From Pseudomonadota bacterium (GTDB lineage Bacteria > Myxococcota_A > UBA796 > SXON01), in the NCBI GenBank assembly GCA_005778355.1, contig SXON01000021.1, positions 1-64,000 on the forward strand: a stretch of 64,000 nucleotides of DNA. The letters are read 5' to 3'. The translations under genes and the position numbers were made by a program. A model generated the notes under the pieces. The model ran no database searches. It had not been told where the DNA came from and worked only from the letters and a program-made list of their open reading frames with translations. Positions 16,237-24,131 of the stretch are shown in pieces (position 1 is the first letter of the stretch; every line of letters starts with the position of its first letter).

Positions 16237-17261
16237 CGCCGGTCTGCCCCCGCCACCACCACGTGCACCACGCCGCCGCTGTTGAGCGCCGCCATCCCGA
16301 TGGTCTGGTAGGGGCCGGACAAGGGGCCACGGTCAGACACCGACCACCACATCGCGTCGAGGCAGGCTGCCACCGACGACCCGCGGCAGGCGCCCGCATC
16401 GGCGTCGGAAAAGCCGCCCGCGGCGAGCTGCACCGGGGCCGGCGAGAGGGGTTTGTTGGCCACGAAGTCGCGAAGGCGCGCGCGCGCGACCGCGTCGAGC
16501 ATCGGGTCGCGCTCGGCCGGCGGCCGCTTGTACCAGGCGTCGAGCGCGTCGAGCCTCACCAGGAGCTCCTCGTCGATGTCGCCGGCGTTCTCCGCGCTGG
16601 CCGAGCCCGCGAAGGGCGACGCGGACGGGGTCCTCGTGCCCACGTAGAGCGGGAAGGTCGCGACCACGCCCTGCGCGTCGGCCAGCTCCACCAGCCACTC
16701 GCCCGCCTGGTCCACCCGGAGGCCGTCGCGACTCTGGACCAGGTCGCCCGCCGGCGAGGACGCCCGCACCTCGAAGCCAGGGAACGGGAGATCGGTGCCC
16801 GGCGGCGGCTCGCGCGGCGTGGCGGGGATCGTCCCCCGGCGCTCGCCCTCCATCAAGACCCAGATGTCGCCCGAGGTCCCGCGCGCCCGGATCAAGCCCA
16901 CGTCGCGCGTGGCCAACGCGGCCTGCGCCTGGGCGAGCAGATCGGCAGGCACGCCGTCCACCTCGGTGCGCGCCGAGGATGCGCCGCGCACCGGCCACGG
17001 GTAGCCAGCCAGGACGGCCTTCCACCGCAGGTCGCCAGGGTCGAGCTGGGACGAGACGAGGAGCGCCAGGGCCAGGCCCGTCGCGGCGCCCGACAGGCTC
17101 TCGTCGACCGCGCCGGGGAACGCGCTCCGCACGAGAGGATCGCGGGCCGGCTCGGCGGCGTGCGCGTAGACCGGGGCGACGGGGCTCGGCACGCGCGGGG
17201 GCGCGCCGGGCTCGAGCTGCGCACCGTCGCGCGGGCAAGCCAGGAAGAGGGCGAGGATCAC
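16233..17261 (-). CDS. Lipoprotein paralogous to the CAP-like lipoprotein downstream
   Basis: A 342-residue protein starting at GTG (MILALFLACPRDG, Cys9). Layout parallels the downstream gene: signal, Pro/Ala linker, helical block (AATGLALALLVSSQLDPGDLRWKAVLAGYPW), beta-rich block (GFEVRASSPAGDLVQSRDG, DQAGEWLVEL) and a C-terminal helical domain beginning LLVRLDALDAWYKRPPAERD. The CAP histidines are not preserved, so it looks like a degenerate sister copy from tandem duplication. The two genes are coupled by a GTGA overlap. Function unknown; a pair of envelope proteins that act together is the simplest reading. Confidence 0.65.
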   Translation of the reverse strand: MILALFLACPRDGAQLEPGAPPRVPSPVAPVYAHAAEPARDPLVRSAFPGAVDESLSGAATGLALALLVSSQLDPGDLRWKAVLAGYPWPVRGASSARTEVDGVPADLLAQAQAALATRDVGLIRARGTSGDIWVLMEGERRGTIPATPREPPPGTDLPFPGFEVRASSPAGDLVQSRDGLRVDQAGEWLVELADAQGVVATFPLYVGTRTPSASPFAGSASAENAGDIDEELLVRLDALDAWYKRPPAERDPMLDAVARARLRDFVANKPLSPAPVQLAAGGFSDADAGACRGSSVAACLDAMWWSVSDRGPLSGPYQTIGMAALNSGGVVHVVVAGADRR

Positions 17262-17380
17262 CGCCCGCCGTTATCGCGCGGCGACTCGGCGCCGGGCGCC
17301 CGCGACGACGAATCACCACCCGCGACGCCTCGCGATGTCAGCTTGGCACGGGTTAGACCCGCCGCCCCCCGGGAGCGCCC

Positions 17381-17662
17381 ATGGCCGACATCGAAGTCTA
17401 CGCCGCCGAGATCGACAACCACCGCGTGCGTGCCCTCAAGGTCCGCTTCAAGGGCACGGGCGAGCGCACCATCGATCGCGACACCGCCCTGGCCTGGCTG
17501 CTCGGTGGCCACTCGCTCATCACCCACGCGGGCAGCCCACACCACCCCGTCCGGGGACACGCCATCGAGCGCGTGGAAGTAGGCGACGAGGCCTACTTGC
17601 GCACCGACGTCAAGCTCGAGGGGGCCGACCACATCGAGTTCCCGGGCGCCGGTCACCACTAG
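17381..17662 (+). CDS. Small DUF3892-like protein
   Basis: A 93-residue cytoplasmic protein, MADIEVYAAEIDNHRV onward. The arrangement of short beta strands with IDRDTALAWLLGGH, a strand pair AIERVEVGDEAYLRTDV and a final acidic-hydrophobic strand recalls the DUF3892 family, whose members end in YLRTxxD...DNLxxLP. Here the family's last motif reads ADHIEFPG. Function is unknown for the family. It is divergent from the lipoprotein pair (119-bp gap) and converges with the ABC transporter gene. Confidence 0.6.
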   Translation: MADIEVYAAEIDNHRVRALKVRFKGTGERTIDRDTALAWLLGGHSLITHAGSPHHPVRGHAIERVEVGDEAYLRTDVKLEGADHIEFPGAGHH

Positions 17663-17685
17663 GTCGCGCCCACGCCCGCCGTTGC

Positions 17686-20229
17686 TCACTCCCGCCGTCG
17701 CTGAACCGTGGCGAGCGCGCCAAGAAGGAAGAGCACCGCGAAGAGGAGGAGTCGCCCCACGAGCTGGCTCATCGACAGGCCGAGGTCGTCGGCGCCGTCG
17801 CCCTTGAAACCCAGGTTGTAGAGCGTGCCGTTGAGCGGCATCGAATCCCAGTCCATGCCGCGCGTCTGGGGGGCACCGAGCTTCTCGCCCGTCTTGATGA
17901 GCGCGTTGTAGGCGAAACGTGCCGGGTTCCACCACGATAGTTCACGAGCGAACTCGGGCATCCGCCGCAGCGACAAGAGGATCCCGGAGAACGCGATCTG
18001 CGGGATGAGCAGGAGCGGCAAGGTGCCGACCGCGCCCTCGCTCGACACGTTGATCGCCGAGACCAAGAGCCCGAGCGCCATCCCCACGAAACCAGTGAGC
18101 GCGCAGACGGCGGTGAAGTCGAAGAGGCCGAAGCCGTAGTCGCGCAAGAACTCGCCGTGCATCGCGAGGTTGAGCAGGGCGAAAACCGCGCATTGCACGC
18201 CCACGAGCCCGCCGAGCACGTAGGTCTTGCTCCACAAGTAGGGCGCGGGACGCACGCCGATCCGGCGCTCGCGCAGCCAGATCACGCGGTCGGCGATGAG
18301 CTCGCGCACCGCCGCGCTCATGCCGAACCAGAGACACGAGAGCGAGAGCATGAACAACATCTCGCGCGTGGGGTGCGGGAAGACGATCTTCATCACCACC
18401 GCGAGGATCGGCGCCTGCAACAGCAAGACCGCTAACCCTCCAAGATCTCGACGTTTGACCTTGAGGTAGCGGCGTACCAGCGTGTAGGTTTGCGCCCATC
18501 CGCTCCGATGTCGCTTCCGGACGGCCCGCGGCGCCTCGGGCACCCGTCCCTCGTCGGTGCGCAGTTTGAGCAACTGCTCCCGCATCGCCACGTAGGTGCG
18601 CGCGTCGGCCGAGGCCTTCCACACCTCGCCAAGTTCGCGTGGGTCGCGACCCGAGAACTGGTTGAAGATGGCGTCGGGCGTCTCCACGCCAAAGAACTTG
18701 CAGGCCTCGGTGGGGGGGCCAAAGAACGCCACGCGCCCGCCCGGAGCGAGCACGAGGAGGTGATCTACCTGGGCGACCACCTGCGCCGAGAGATCGTGCG
18801 TGACCACGAAGACGATGCGGCCACGGTCGGCGATCTGCCGCACGAGTCGCACGATGTCTTGCGAGGCACGCGGGTCGAGTCCGCTGGTGGGCTCGTCGAG
18901 GAAGAGCACGCGCGTGGTACGCGCGAGCAGCTCCTGCCCCAGATTGACGCGCTTTCGCTGCCCGCCCGAGATGCCACGTCGTAAGGCGTCACCGATCCGT
19001 GACCCGCGGATATGCTCGATCCCAAGCTCCTCAAGCACGCGATCGACCTCGACCCAAACTGCCTCGTCGCTGGTGCCCACCGGCAGCCGAAGCTTGGCGC
19101 CGAAGTAGAGGCTCTCCGCGACGGTGAGCTCGGGGTGGACGATATCGTCCTGGGGCACGATGCCCACGCTCTCGCGCTCCGCGCGTAGCTCGGTGTGGAA
19201 GTCGCGACCATCAAGCCGCACGGTACCCGAGTCGGCCGGGGTGACGCCGGCGATGGCATTGAGCAGCGTTGTCTTCCCGCAGCCCGAGGGGCCGATCATC
19301 GCCACCACCTCGCCGGAGAAGACTGTGAAGCTCACGTCGTCCAGGAGCGAGATCTTTCCGATTTGCCTCGTGAGATGCGACACGGAGAGCGTGGCGAAGG
19401 CGCGGCTCGCCTCGACGAAGACCTCCTGTCCGGCGCTGTCGACCTTCACGACGAAGGGACCGACACGAAGCTCGTCGTTCGGTCCAAGTGGCGCCGCGTT
19501 GACGGGACGCCCGTTCACCACGGTCGGGCGGCCACTCTTCGCGTCTTGCACCCGCCAGCCACCATCGCCGTGCACCAGCGTTGCGTGCACCCCCGCCACC
19601 TGCGGGTCGGGCAAGAGTACTTCGCAGGCCAGTGAGCGACCGAGCGTGAGCACCGGTCGTTTCGCCGTCACCGTCCAGCGCCCGCGCGCGAGATCGCGGT
19701 CGTGCTTCTGCAAGAGCGCGGTGAACAGCACGGCGTCGATGCCGAGCGCTGCGGCGCACTCCTCGAGGCGACGGAGCTCGTCGCGGTCGACGTCCTCGTC
19801 GACGGTGAGCACGGCGAAGATGCTGTCGAGCAGCAAGAGCGCCTGGTCGCCGCCGTAGGCGGGTCCGAAGGCCGCGAGGTCGACGTCGACCGCCGCTGAG
19901 CTCACCAGCGCCTGACCGGCTTTGCTGCCGAAGCGGGCAACGAAGGCCTCGAGATGGCGAGGCGGCAGGCCGCTGCGGAACTCGGGCGCCTCCACGATGC
20001 GCAACAGCTCACGCGCCGCCGCAGGCGACAAGGCGGTGCGCCGCTCCAGCACGTCGACCAGCGCGGTGCGGCGCGCGGCCATCAGGTCCGACGACGGCAC
20101 CGCCACCTGCACGAGGAGGCGCAGGAAGTCGATGGCAAAGGCCACGGCCTCGGGCGTGGGCAGCGGCACGCCGGTCGCGACGAGACGCTCCGCGATCCGC
20201 GCGCGGCGAGACTCCGGCTGGGCGGTCAC
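17686..20229 (-). CDS. FHA-domain ABC-2/ABCG-type transporter (TerB-like + FHA + ATPase + permease)
   Basis: An 847-residue half-transporter. Residues ~130-185 resemble a TerB-like acidic helical domain (LLLLDSIFAVLTVDEDVDRDELRRLEE). Next comes an FHA domain (VLTLGRSLACEVLLPDPQVAGVHATLV, GRPTVVNGRPVN), which reads phospho-threonine. The ABC ATPase has Walker A GPSGCGKTT, signature ISGGQRKRVN, Walker B VLFLDEPTSGLD and H-loop VTHD. The C-terminal ~240 residues contain about six membrane helices of the ABC2/ABCG type. Phospho-dependent control by a Ser/Thr kinase, such as the one at 38.8-41.8 kb, is a reasonable inference. Cargo unknown. Confidence 0.88.
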   Translation of the reverse strand: MTAQPESRRARIAERLVATGVPLPTPEAVAFAIDFLRLLVQVAVPSSDLMAARRTALVDVLERRTALSPAAARELLRIVEAPEFRSGLPPRHLEAFVARFGSKAGQALVSSAAVDVDLAAFGPAYGGDQALLLLDSIFAVLTVDEDVDRDELRRLEECAAALGIDAVLFTALLQKHDRDLARGRWTVTAKRPVLTLGRSLACEVLLPDPQVAGVHATLVHGDGGWRVQDAKSGRPTVVNGRPVNAAPLGPNDELRVGPFVVKVDSAGQEVFVEASRAFATLSVSHLTRQIGKISLLDDVSFTVFSGEVVAMIGPSGCGKTTLLNAIAGVTPADSGTVRLDGRDFHTELRAERESVGIVPQDDIVHPELTVAESLYFGAKLRLPVGTSDEAVWVEVDRVLEELGIEHIRGSRIGDALRRGISGGQRKRVNLGQELLARTTRVLFLDEPTSGLDPRASQDIVRLVRQIADRGRIVFVVTHDLSAQVVAQVDHLLVLAPGGRVAFFGPPTEACKFFGVETPDAIFNQFSGRDPRELGEVWKASADARTYVAMREQLLKLRTDEGRVPEAPRAVRKRHRSGWAQTYTLVRRYLKVKRRDLGGLAVLLLQAPILAVVMKIVFPHPTREMLFMLSLSCLWFGMSAAVRELIADRVIWLRERRIGVRPAPYLWSKTYVLGGLVGVQCAVFALLNLAMHGEFLRDYGFGLFDFTAVCALTGFVGMALGLLVSAINVSSEGAVGTLPLLLIPQIAFSGILLSLRRMPEFARELSWWNPARFAYNALIKTGEKLGAPQTRGMDWDSMPLNGTLYNLGFKGDGADDLGLSMSQLVGRLLLFAVLFLLGALATVQRRRE

Positions 20230-20260
20230 GCGCGGGTCCTGGGGGGCCGGAGGGGCGCCG

Positions 20261-20674
20261 CTACTTGTACGTGACCGCCGTGGCCACGCCGCCCTTGACG
20301 GCCTGCCCGTTCAACTCGGTGGCATGCACCGCGATGTAGAAGGTGTCGGTGGCGCTGGCCTTGTAGGAGAGCGAGGGCTCGCGGTCGCGGTGGGTGTCGC
20401 GCATCACTTCGTTGCCGAGCGAGTCGTAGAGCACCAGGTCGACGTTCGACACGTCGGTGTCGCCGCAGGCCATGATCTTGTACTCGTTTCCCGCGTAGAG
20501 CGTCACGAGGTAGATGCGGTGCTCGGCCTTGGCGAGCGTGGCCGCGGTGGCGGTACGGACCGCCCAGCCGCTGTTGTAGCCCTCCCAGATCTTCGTCTTG
20601 AGGCAGGACTCGGCGGCCGCCTCGTCGGCGAGGGCGGCAGTGGAAAGCGCGAGGACGAGGGAGCTAAGCATCAT
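20261..20674 (-). CDS. Small secreted protein, pre-peptidase C-terminal-like fold
   Basis: A 137-residue protein with signal peptide MMLSSLVLALSTAALA and probable cleavage before DEAAAES. The mature part (EHRIYLVTLYAGNEYKIMACGDTDVSNVDLVLYDSLGNEV, TFYIAVHATEL) has the strand pattern of PPC-type beta-sandwich domains found in secreted proteins: Y-x-V-x-L near the start, then a D-x-D-L turn. Two Cys could form a disulfide. It follows a lipoprotein gene by 6 bp on the same strand and precedes the FHA-ABC transporter by 31 bp, so it may be co-transcribed with both. No catalytic motif. Confidence 0.6.
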   Translation of the reverse strand: MMLSSLVLALSTAALADEAAAESCLKTKIWEGYNSGWAVRTATAATLAKAEHRIYLVTLYAGNEYKIMACGDTDVSNVDLVLYDSLGNEVMRDTHRDREPSLSYKASATDTFYIAVHATELNGQAVKGGVATAVTYK

Positions 20675-20680
20675 GGACTC

Positions 20681-21508
20681 CTAGAGCAGCCCGAGGACGG
20701 CGTCGGTCTGGGCCTTGACTTCGTTGACGTCGTCGATGGTCAGGGAGGGCTTGCTCGCGATCTCCTTGAGCTTCTTCAAGGTGCCGTCGAGCTGCTTGAT
20801 CACCTCGTCGGGGGCCTTGCCCTCGCCCTCGGTGGCGACGTATTTCAGGAAGTAGTCGGCAACCTGAGGCTGCCGGAGCATCTCGGTGGCGGCGTTGGTG
20901 TTGTTGGCCTGGGCCAGTGCGGCGGCCACGAGGTTCGATCCCGCGAGCCAGCTCCCCGCCTGGATGAGGGGCACGCAGCGCTCGCCCGCCTCGTACTTGA
21001 GCTCGGGGATGATGGCGCCGTGCATCTCGTCGAGCTCCTTCACGAGGTCGTCGCGAGACACAGAATCGTTGGTAATGCGCGAGGTGAGGTCGTCGATGAT
21101 CGCGCCGATGTCGCCGCCAGCGCCGAGCGCGGTGACGCCCGCCTTCACCGCGGCGAGGCGCTCCACCAGCTTCTCCTTGGGCGCGTCCTTCACGGTGAGG
21201 AGGGCGTCGGCCAGCACCACGCCGGTGCGAACGGCGATCACGTCCTTGTTGTCGATGTCCATCTTGAGCTTGCGGCCGGGCACCATGGCGCTGAGCCCGG
21301 CTTGGATGCCGTTCTTCTCGAGCGCGCGCTGCATCTCGGCCGGGGAGGGCACGAGGGCGATGTTCTCCGCGGCCGCCTTCAGCGCCGCAGGGTCGAGCTT
21401 GGGCGCCGCGACGGCCTCCACCTTCGACTCTTCCTTGACTTGCTCAGGCGGCTTCTCGCCGTCGGAACAACCAGAGAGTGCGAAGGCGACGATCAGGGAC
21501 GACAGCAT
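20681..21508 (-). CDS. Helical lipoprotein of unknown function
   Basis: A 275-residue protein, MLSSLIVAFALSGCSDGE (Cys14), with a lipobox of the usual L-S-G-C form. The remainder is almost entirely alpha-helical and rich in Ala, Lys and Glu (LKAAAENIALVPSPAEMQRALEKNGIQAG, EKLVERLAAVKAGVTALGAGGDIGAIIDDL). Similar lipoproteins with a conserved helical bundle occur in Myxococcota, but no function is established to my knowledge. It is first in a likely operon with the small secreted protein. No start exists further upstream that would lengthen the signal. Confidence 0.65.
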   Translation of the reverse strand: MLSSLIVAFALSGCSDGEKPPEQVKEESKVEAVAAPKLDPAALKAAAENIALVPSPAEMQRALEKNGIQAGLSAMVPGRKLKMDIDNKDVIAVRTGVVLADALLTVKDAPKEKLVERLAAVKAGVTALGAGGDIGAIIDDLTSRITNDSVSRDDLVKELDEMHGAIIPELKYEAGERCVPLIQAGSWLAGSNLVAAALAQANNTNAATEMLRQPQVADYFLKYVATEGEGKAPDEVIKQLDGTLKKLKEIASKPSLTIDDVNEVKAQTDAVLGLL

Positions 21509-21637
21509 GAATCCTCCAGCAACGGGGACGTGGGCAAGGCAGCCCGAGGGTTGCGAAGGCTACGCCAGCCCCCGCAGTTGTGCAAGGGTGCGGAACCCTT
21601 CCTGGCGAGACCCTTTCGCATGCTCACGCGCGCGCCC

Positions 21638-23032
21638 TCACGACTCGCGCCGAGCGACGACCACCAGGCCAGCGCTCCCAGCGTCGTAGGCGCGCACGCC
21701 CGCGAAGCCCGCGCTCTCCACGAGATCGGCGAATGCGGCACGGCTGCGACGGATGGTGGGCCACTTGAAGCAATATCGGTACACGAGCTCGTCGTCCGAA
21801 GGGGCCAGCGCAGTGACGACGACGTGCCCACCGGGGGCGAGCATGCCGCGCAGCAGGCGCAGGAAGGTCACAGCCGCGGTTTCCGGAAGGTACTCGAGCA
21901 CGCAGTCGCCCACGATCACGTGCTTGTCGACGTGACGGTGCAGCGTGTGGCCGTTCACCACCGCGGCGAGGTCTTCGCGAAGGCGGTTGAGCCGGAGAGA
22001 CCGGGGACGCGCCGCGAGGTCGGAATCGACCACTCCACGCGCGTCGTCGGAGCTATCGATACAGGTGATCTCCCCGCCCATGCGGCCGAGGAAGTCGAGG
22101 TGTGGGGCCAGCAACGACGCGCTGTTCGCGCCCACGGCGAGGACGCGCAAGGGCGGCGAGGCGGGCAGGCACTCGGTGACGAGCGAACCCGCGAGCGCAC
22201 GGCGTTCCCGGAGCCCCCGCGAGGTGGGCAAGTCGAGCCCCCACTCGTCAAGCATCTCGCCCAGGGGGCCGTCGCCCATCGGCTTGCGGGAGGCGATGTG
22301 CCCGATGGTCCAGAAGTCTGCACACCAGCCCTCCACGCGGTCGTTGGCGAGCTCGCCGAGGTGGGAGCGCATCAGGTAGGGCAGCAGTTCCTGTGCGATC
22401 AACGCACCGGCGGCGTCTTGTTCCTCCGCGGATACCCGGCCGAAGCGGGCGTTGATGTCGATCGTGAGCTGCCGCATCACGCGGAGCACCTCGTCGTGGG
22501 CCGCCTGCCGGTCGCGGCGAATGACCGGCTCCAGCCGTGCCATCGCCTGGCGAATGCCGTTTGCCAGGTCGCGGGCGCGGGCCACGACCGACTCGCTCCC
22601 GCCCTTGCTGCCGCCGAGGGTGCCGGTCATGGCGGTGGTGGTGATGGCGCGCGCGCGGTGGACGGCAAAGCCCGCCAGCGCCTTGTAGAAGTTGGCGGCG
22701 AAAGACGGGTCGCCCTCGAGCACCCGCAGGAGCGAACCGCGATCCCAGCGCTGGCACACCGTCGCATCGGCCGCGCGCACGTCGGCGGTGCGGACGAGGT
22801 CTTCGAGGAAGCCCATCTCGCCCACCATCTCGCCCTTGCCGATCACGTTGAGCACCACGGCCGGCTGCTGCCGGTTGTCGATGATCTCGAGCTCGCCCTC
22901 GGCCACGCGGTACACGTCGCCACCGCGCTCGCCGCGCCGCATGAGGTACTCGCCACGGGCCAGCCGAACGACACTCGCAGCGCCAGCGAAACGTTCGCGG
23001 TCACGGTCGGAGAGTCGCTCGAGGAAGTCCAC
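21638..23032 (-). CDS. Cyclic-nucleotide-binding domain fused to SAM methyltransferase
   Basis: A 464-residue fusion. Residues 10-125 are a cNMP-binding (CAP_ED) domain with the phosphate-binding cassette GEMVGEMGFLEDLVRTADVRA (residues 67-88), in which Gly67, Glu72 and Arg81 are the nucleotide contacts. A helical linker follows. Residues ~290-464 are a class I methyltransferase (LRVLAVGANSASLLAPHLDFLG, GEITCIDSSDDARG, EYLPETAAVTFLRLLRGMLAPGGHVVVTALAP). The layout suggests a methyltransferase gated by cAMP or cGMP. It is monocistronic, divergent from the 178-residue gene at 23098. Substrate unknown. Confidence 0.82.
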   Translation of the reverse strand: MDFLERLSDRDRERFAGAASVVRLARGEYLMRRGERGGDVYRVAEGELEIIDNRQQPAVVLNVIGKGEMVGEMGFLEDLVRTADVRAADATVCQRWDRGSLLRVLEGDPSFAANFYKALAGFAVHRARAITTTAMTGTLGGSKGGSESVVARARDLANGIRQAMARLEPVIRRDRQAAHDEVLRVMRQLTIDINARFGRVSAEEQDAAGALIAQELLPYLMRSHLGELANDRVEGWCADFWTIGHIASRKPMGDGPLGEMLDEWGLDLPTSRGLRERRALAGSLVTECLPASPPLRVLAVGANSASLLAPHLDFLGRMGGEITCIDSSDDARGVVDSDLAARPRSLRLNRLREDLAAVVNGHTLHRHVDKHVIVGDCVLEYLPETAAVTFLRLLRGMLAPGGHVVVTALAPSDDELVYRYCFKWPTIRRSRAAFADLVESAGFAGVRAYDAGSAGLVVVARRES

Positions 23033-23097
23033 GGTGAGGCCCAGGACACGCTCCCTATCTCACCGGCGGGTTAGGCCAGCGCTCAGGAGTCAGGCCG

Positions 23098-23634
23098 ATG
23101 CAAGAGGTGAACACGCTCGTGGAGCGGCTCCGCGCCGCCAAATACAACGAGCGCGAGAGCATCAAGGAAGAGCTGCTGGCCCTCTGCCGGGGCCCGGGCG
23201 GACCGGCGATCCGCGAGCAGGTCGATGGCTCGCGCCGCGGCGAGTTGCTCGAGATCCAGTGGGAGCTCGAAGAGGTGCTCGAGCGCTCGGCGCCGCCGAA
23301 GCCTCAGGCCGCCGCCGCGCCGCCGCCGCCGCCGCCCAAGCCCGAGGAGAAGCCGGATCCCAACCGTCCCCTCACCTCGAAAGACCTCACCCTGGTCTAC
23401 GACGACCCGCGCGGCCTCCTGCTCCACAAGAGCAAGGTGGGCGACCGCTGGTTCGCGACGCAGGTCGATCCCCGCACCCAGCAACCCCAGACCTTCGAGC
23501 TGCACCCTCAGGAAGTCGCGCAACTGAAGCAGCAGCTCGCGGGAAGCCCATACTGGGTGCTCGGCAGTGGCGCCCTCGCCACCCCCGCTGCCGCGCCGCC
23601 GAAGGCCCCCGTCGGTCGGCCTCCGGGTCGATAG
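23098..23634 (+). CDS. Small cytoplasmic protein with Pro-rich linker, unknown
   Basis: A 178-residue protein. Residues 1-60 are helical (LVERLRAAKYNERESIKEELLALC, ELLEIQWELEEVLE), followed by a Pro/Ala linker (PPKPQAAAAPPPPPPKPEEK). Residues 90-160 form a small beta-rich domain beginning LTSKDLTLVYDDPRGLLLHKSKVGDRWFATQ, with strand-turn repeats. No known motif. AGGAG lies about ten bases before the ATG at 23098, supporting that start. The next gene follows after 14 bp and is probably translated from the same mRNA. Confidence 0.6.
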   Translation: MQEVNTLVERLRAAKYNERESIKEELLALCRGPGGPAIREQVDGSRRGELLEIQWELEEVLERSAPPKPQAAAAPPPPPPKPEEKPDPNRPLTSKDLTLVYDDPRGLLLHKSKVGDRWFATQVDPRTQQPQTFELHPQEVAQLKQQLAGSPYWVLGSGALATPAAAPPKAPVGRPPGR

Positions 23635-23648
23635 GCAGGGGGCGCACG

Positions 23649-24122
23649 GTGTCTAGTCGCGACGACTACGTGACTGCCGCCCGCGCCTACGCCGAGCGGC
23701 TCTACCTCGGCGACGAGGTGGCCCACCGTTCATGTGGCATCGCGCTGGCGCTCACCTTCGGGCTCGACCATCACGCCTACCAGTCCCTTCGCCGGGGCGG
23801 CCTCCTCGGCCTGGGCCCCTGCGGGGCGCTCCAGGCGGGCGTGCTGGTGCTCGGCGAGCTCCTCGGCGATCCCGACCCTGCCGGCCCGCCCACCGCCGAA
23901 CTGCGCGAGGCGGTGCGACGTTATCGCGAGATCATCGTGGCCGAGGTGGGCGGAGGGTTCGACGACAGCTGCAACGCCCGCACGGCGGCGTTCACCGACT
24001 TCGCCTCGCGACCGCGGCTATTGTCCTGCACCCGGCTGGCCGGCGTCGCCGCCGCGGGGATCGCGACAGTACTTCACGAGTTGGGCAGGGCGCCGAGCTT
24101 GCCGCCGCCCCCGGACCGCTAG
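23649..24122 (+). CDS. C-GCAxxG-C-C-family putative redox protein
   Basis: A 157-residue protein starting at a GTG (MSSRDDYVTAARAYAERLYLG). The Cys pattern suggests the C-GCAxxG-C-C putative redox family: Cys early in HRSCGIALALTF, then GPCGALQAGVLVLGELL, DDSCNARTAAF and LLSCTRLAGVAAAG. Family members are small helical proteins thought to carry electrons or metals. The spacing departs from the strict motif (CGALQAG in place of GCAxxG), so the assignment is tentative. It is in an operon with the preceding gene and converges with the pseudokinase gene, 9 bp apart. Confidence 0.6.
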   Translation: MSSRDDYVTAARAYAERLYLGDEVAHRSCGIALALTFGLDHHAYQSLRRGGLLGLGPCGALQAGVLVLGELLGDPDPAGPPTAELREAVRRYREIIVAEVGGGFDDSCNARTAAFTDFASRPRLLSCTRLAGVAAAGIATVLHELGRAPSLPPPPDR

Positions 24123-24131
24123 GCCGTCTGG

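Noticed and set aside
20925-20945. GAGGTTCGATCCCG, similar to a tRNA T-arm
   Set aside because: Lies within the coding frame of the helical lipoprotein and no acceptor or anticodon arm can be folded around it.
19922-23074. 1050-codon plus-strand frame
   Set aside because: Antisense to the transporter, two secreted proteins and the cNMP-methyltransferase; no motif seen.
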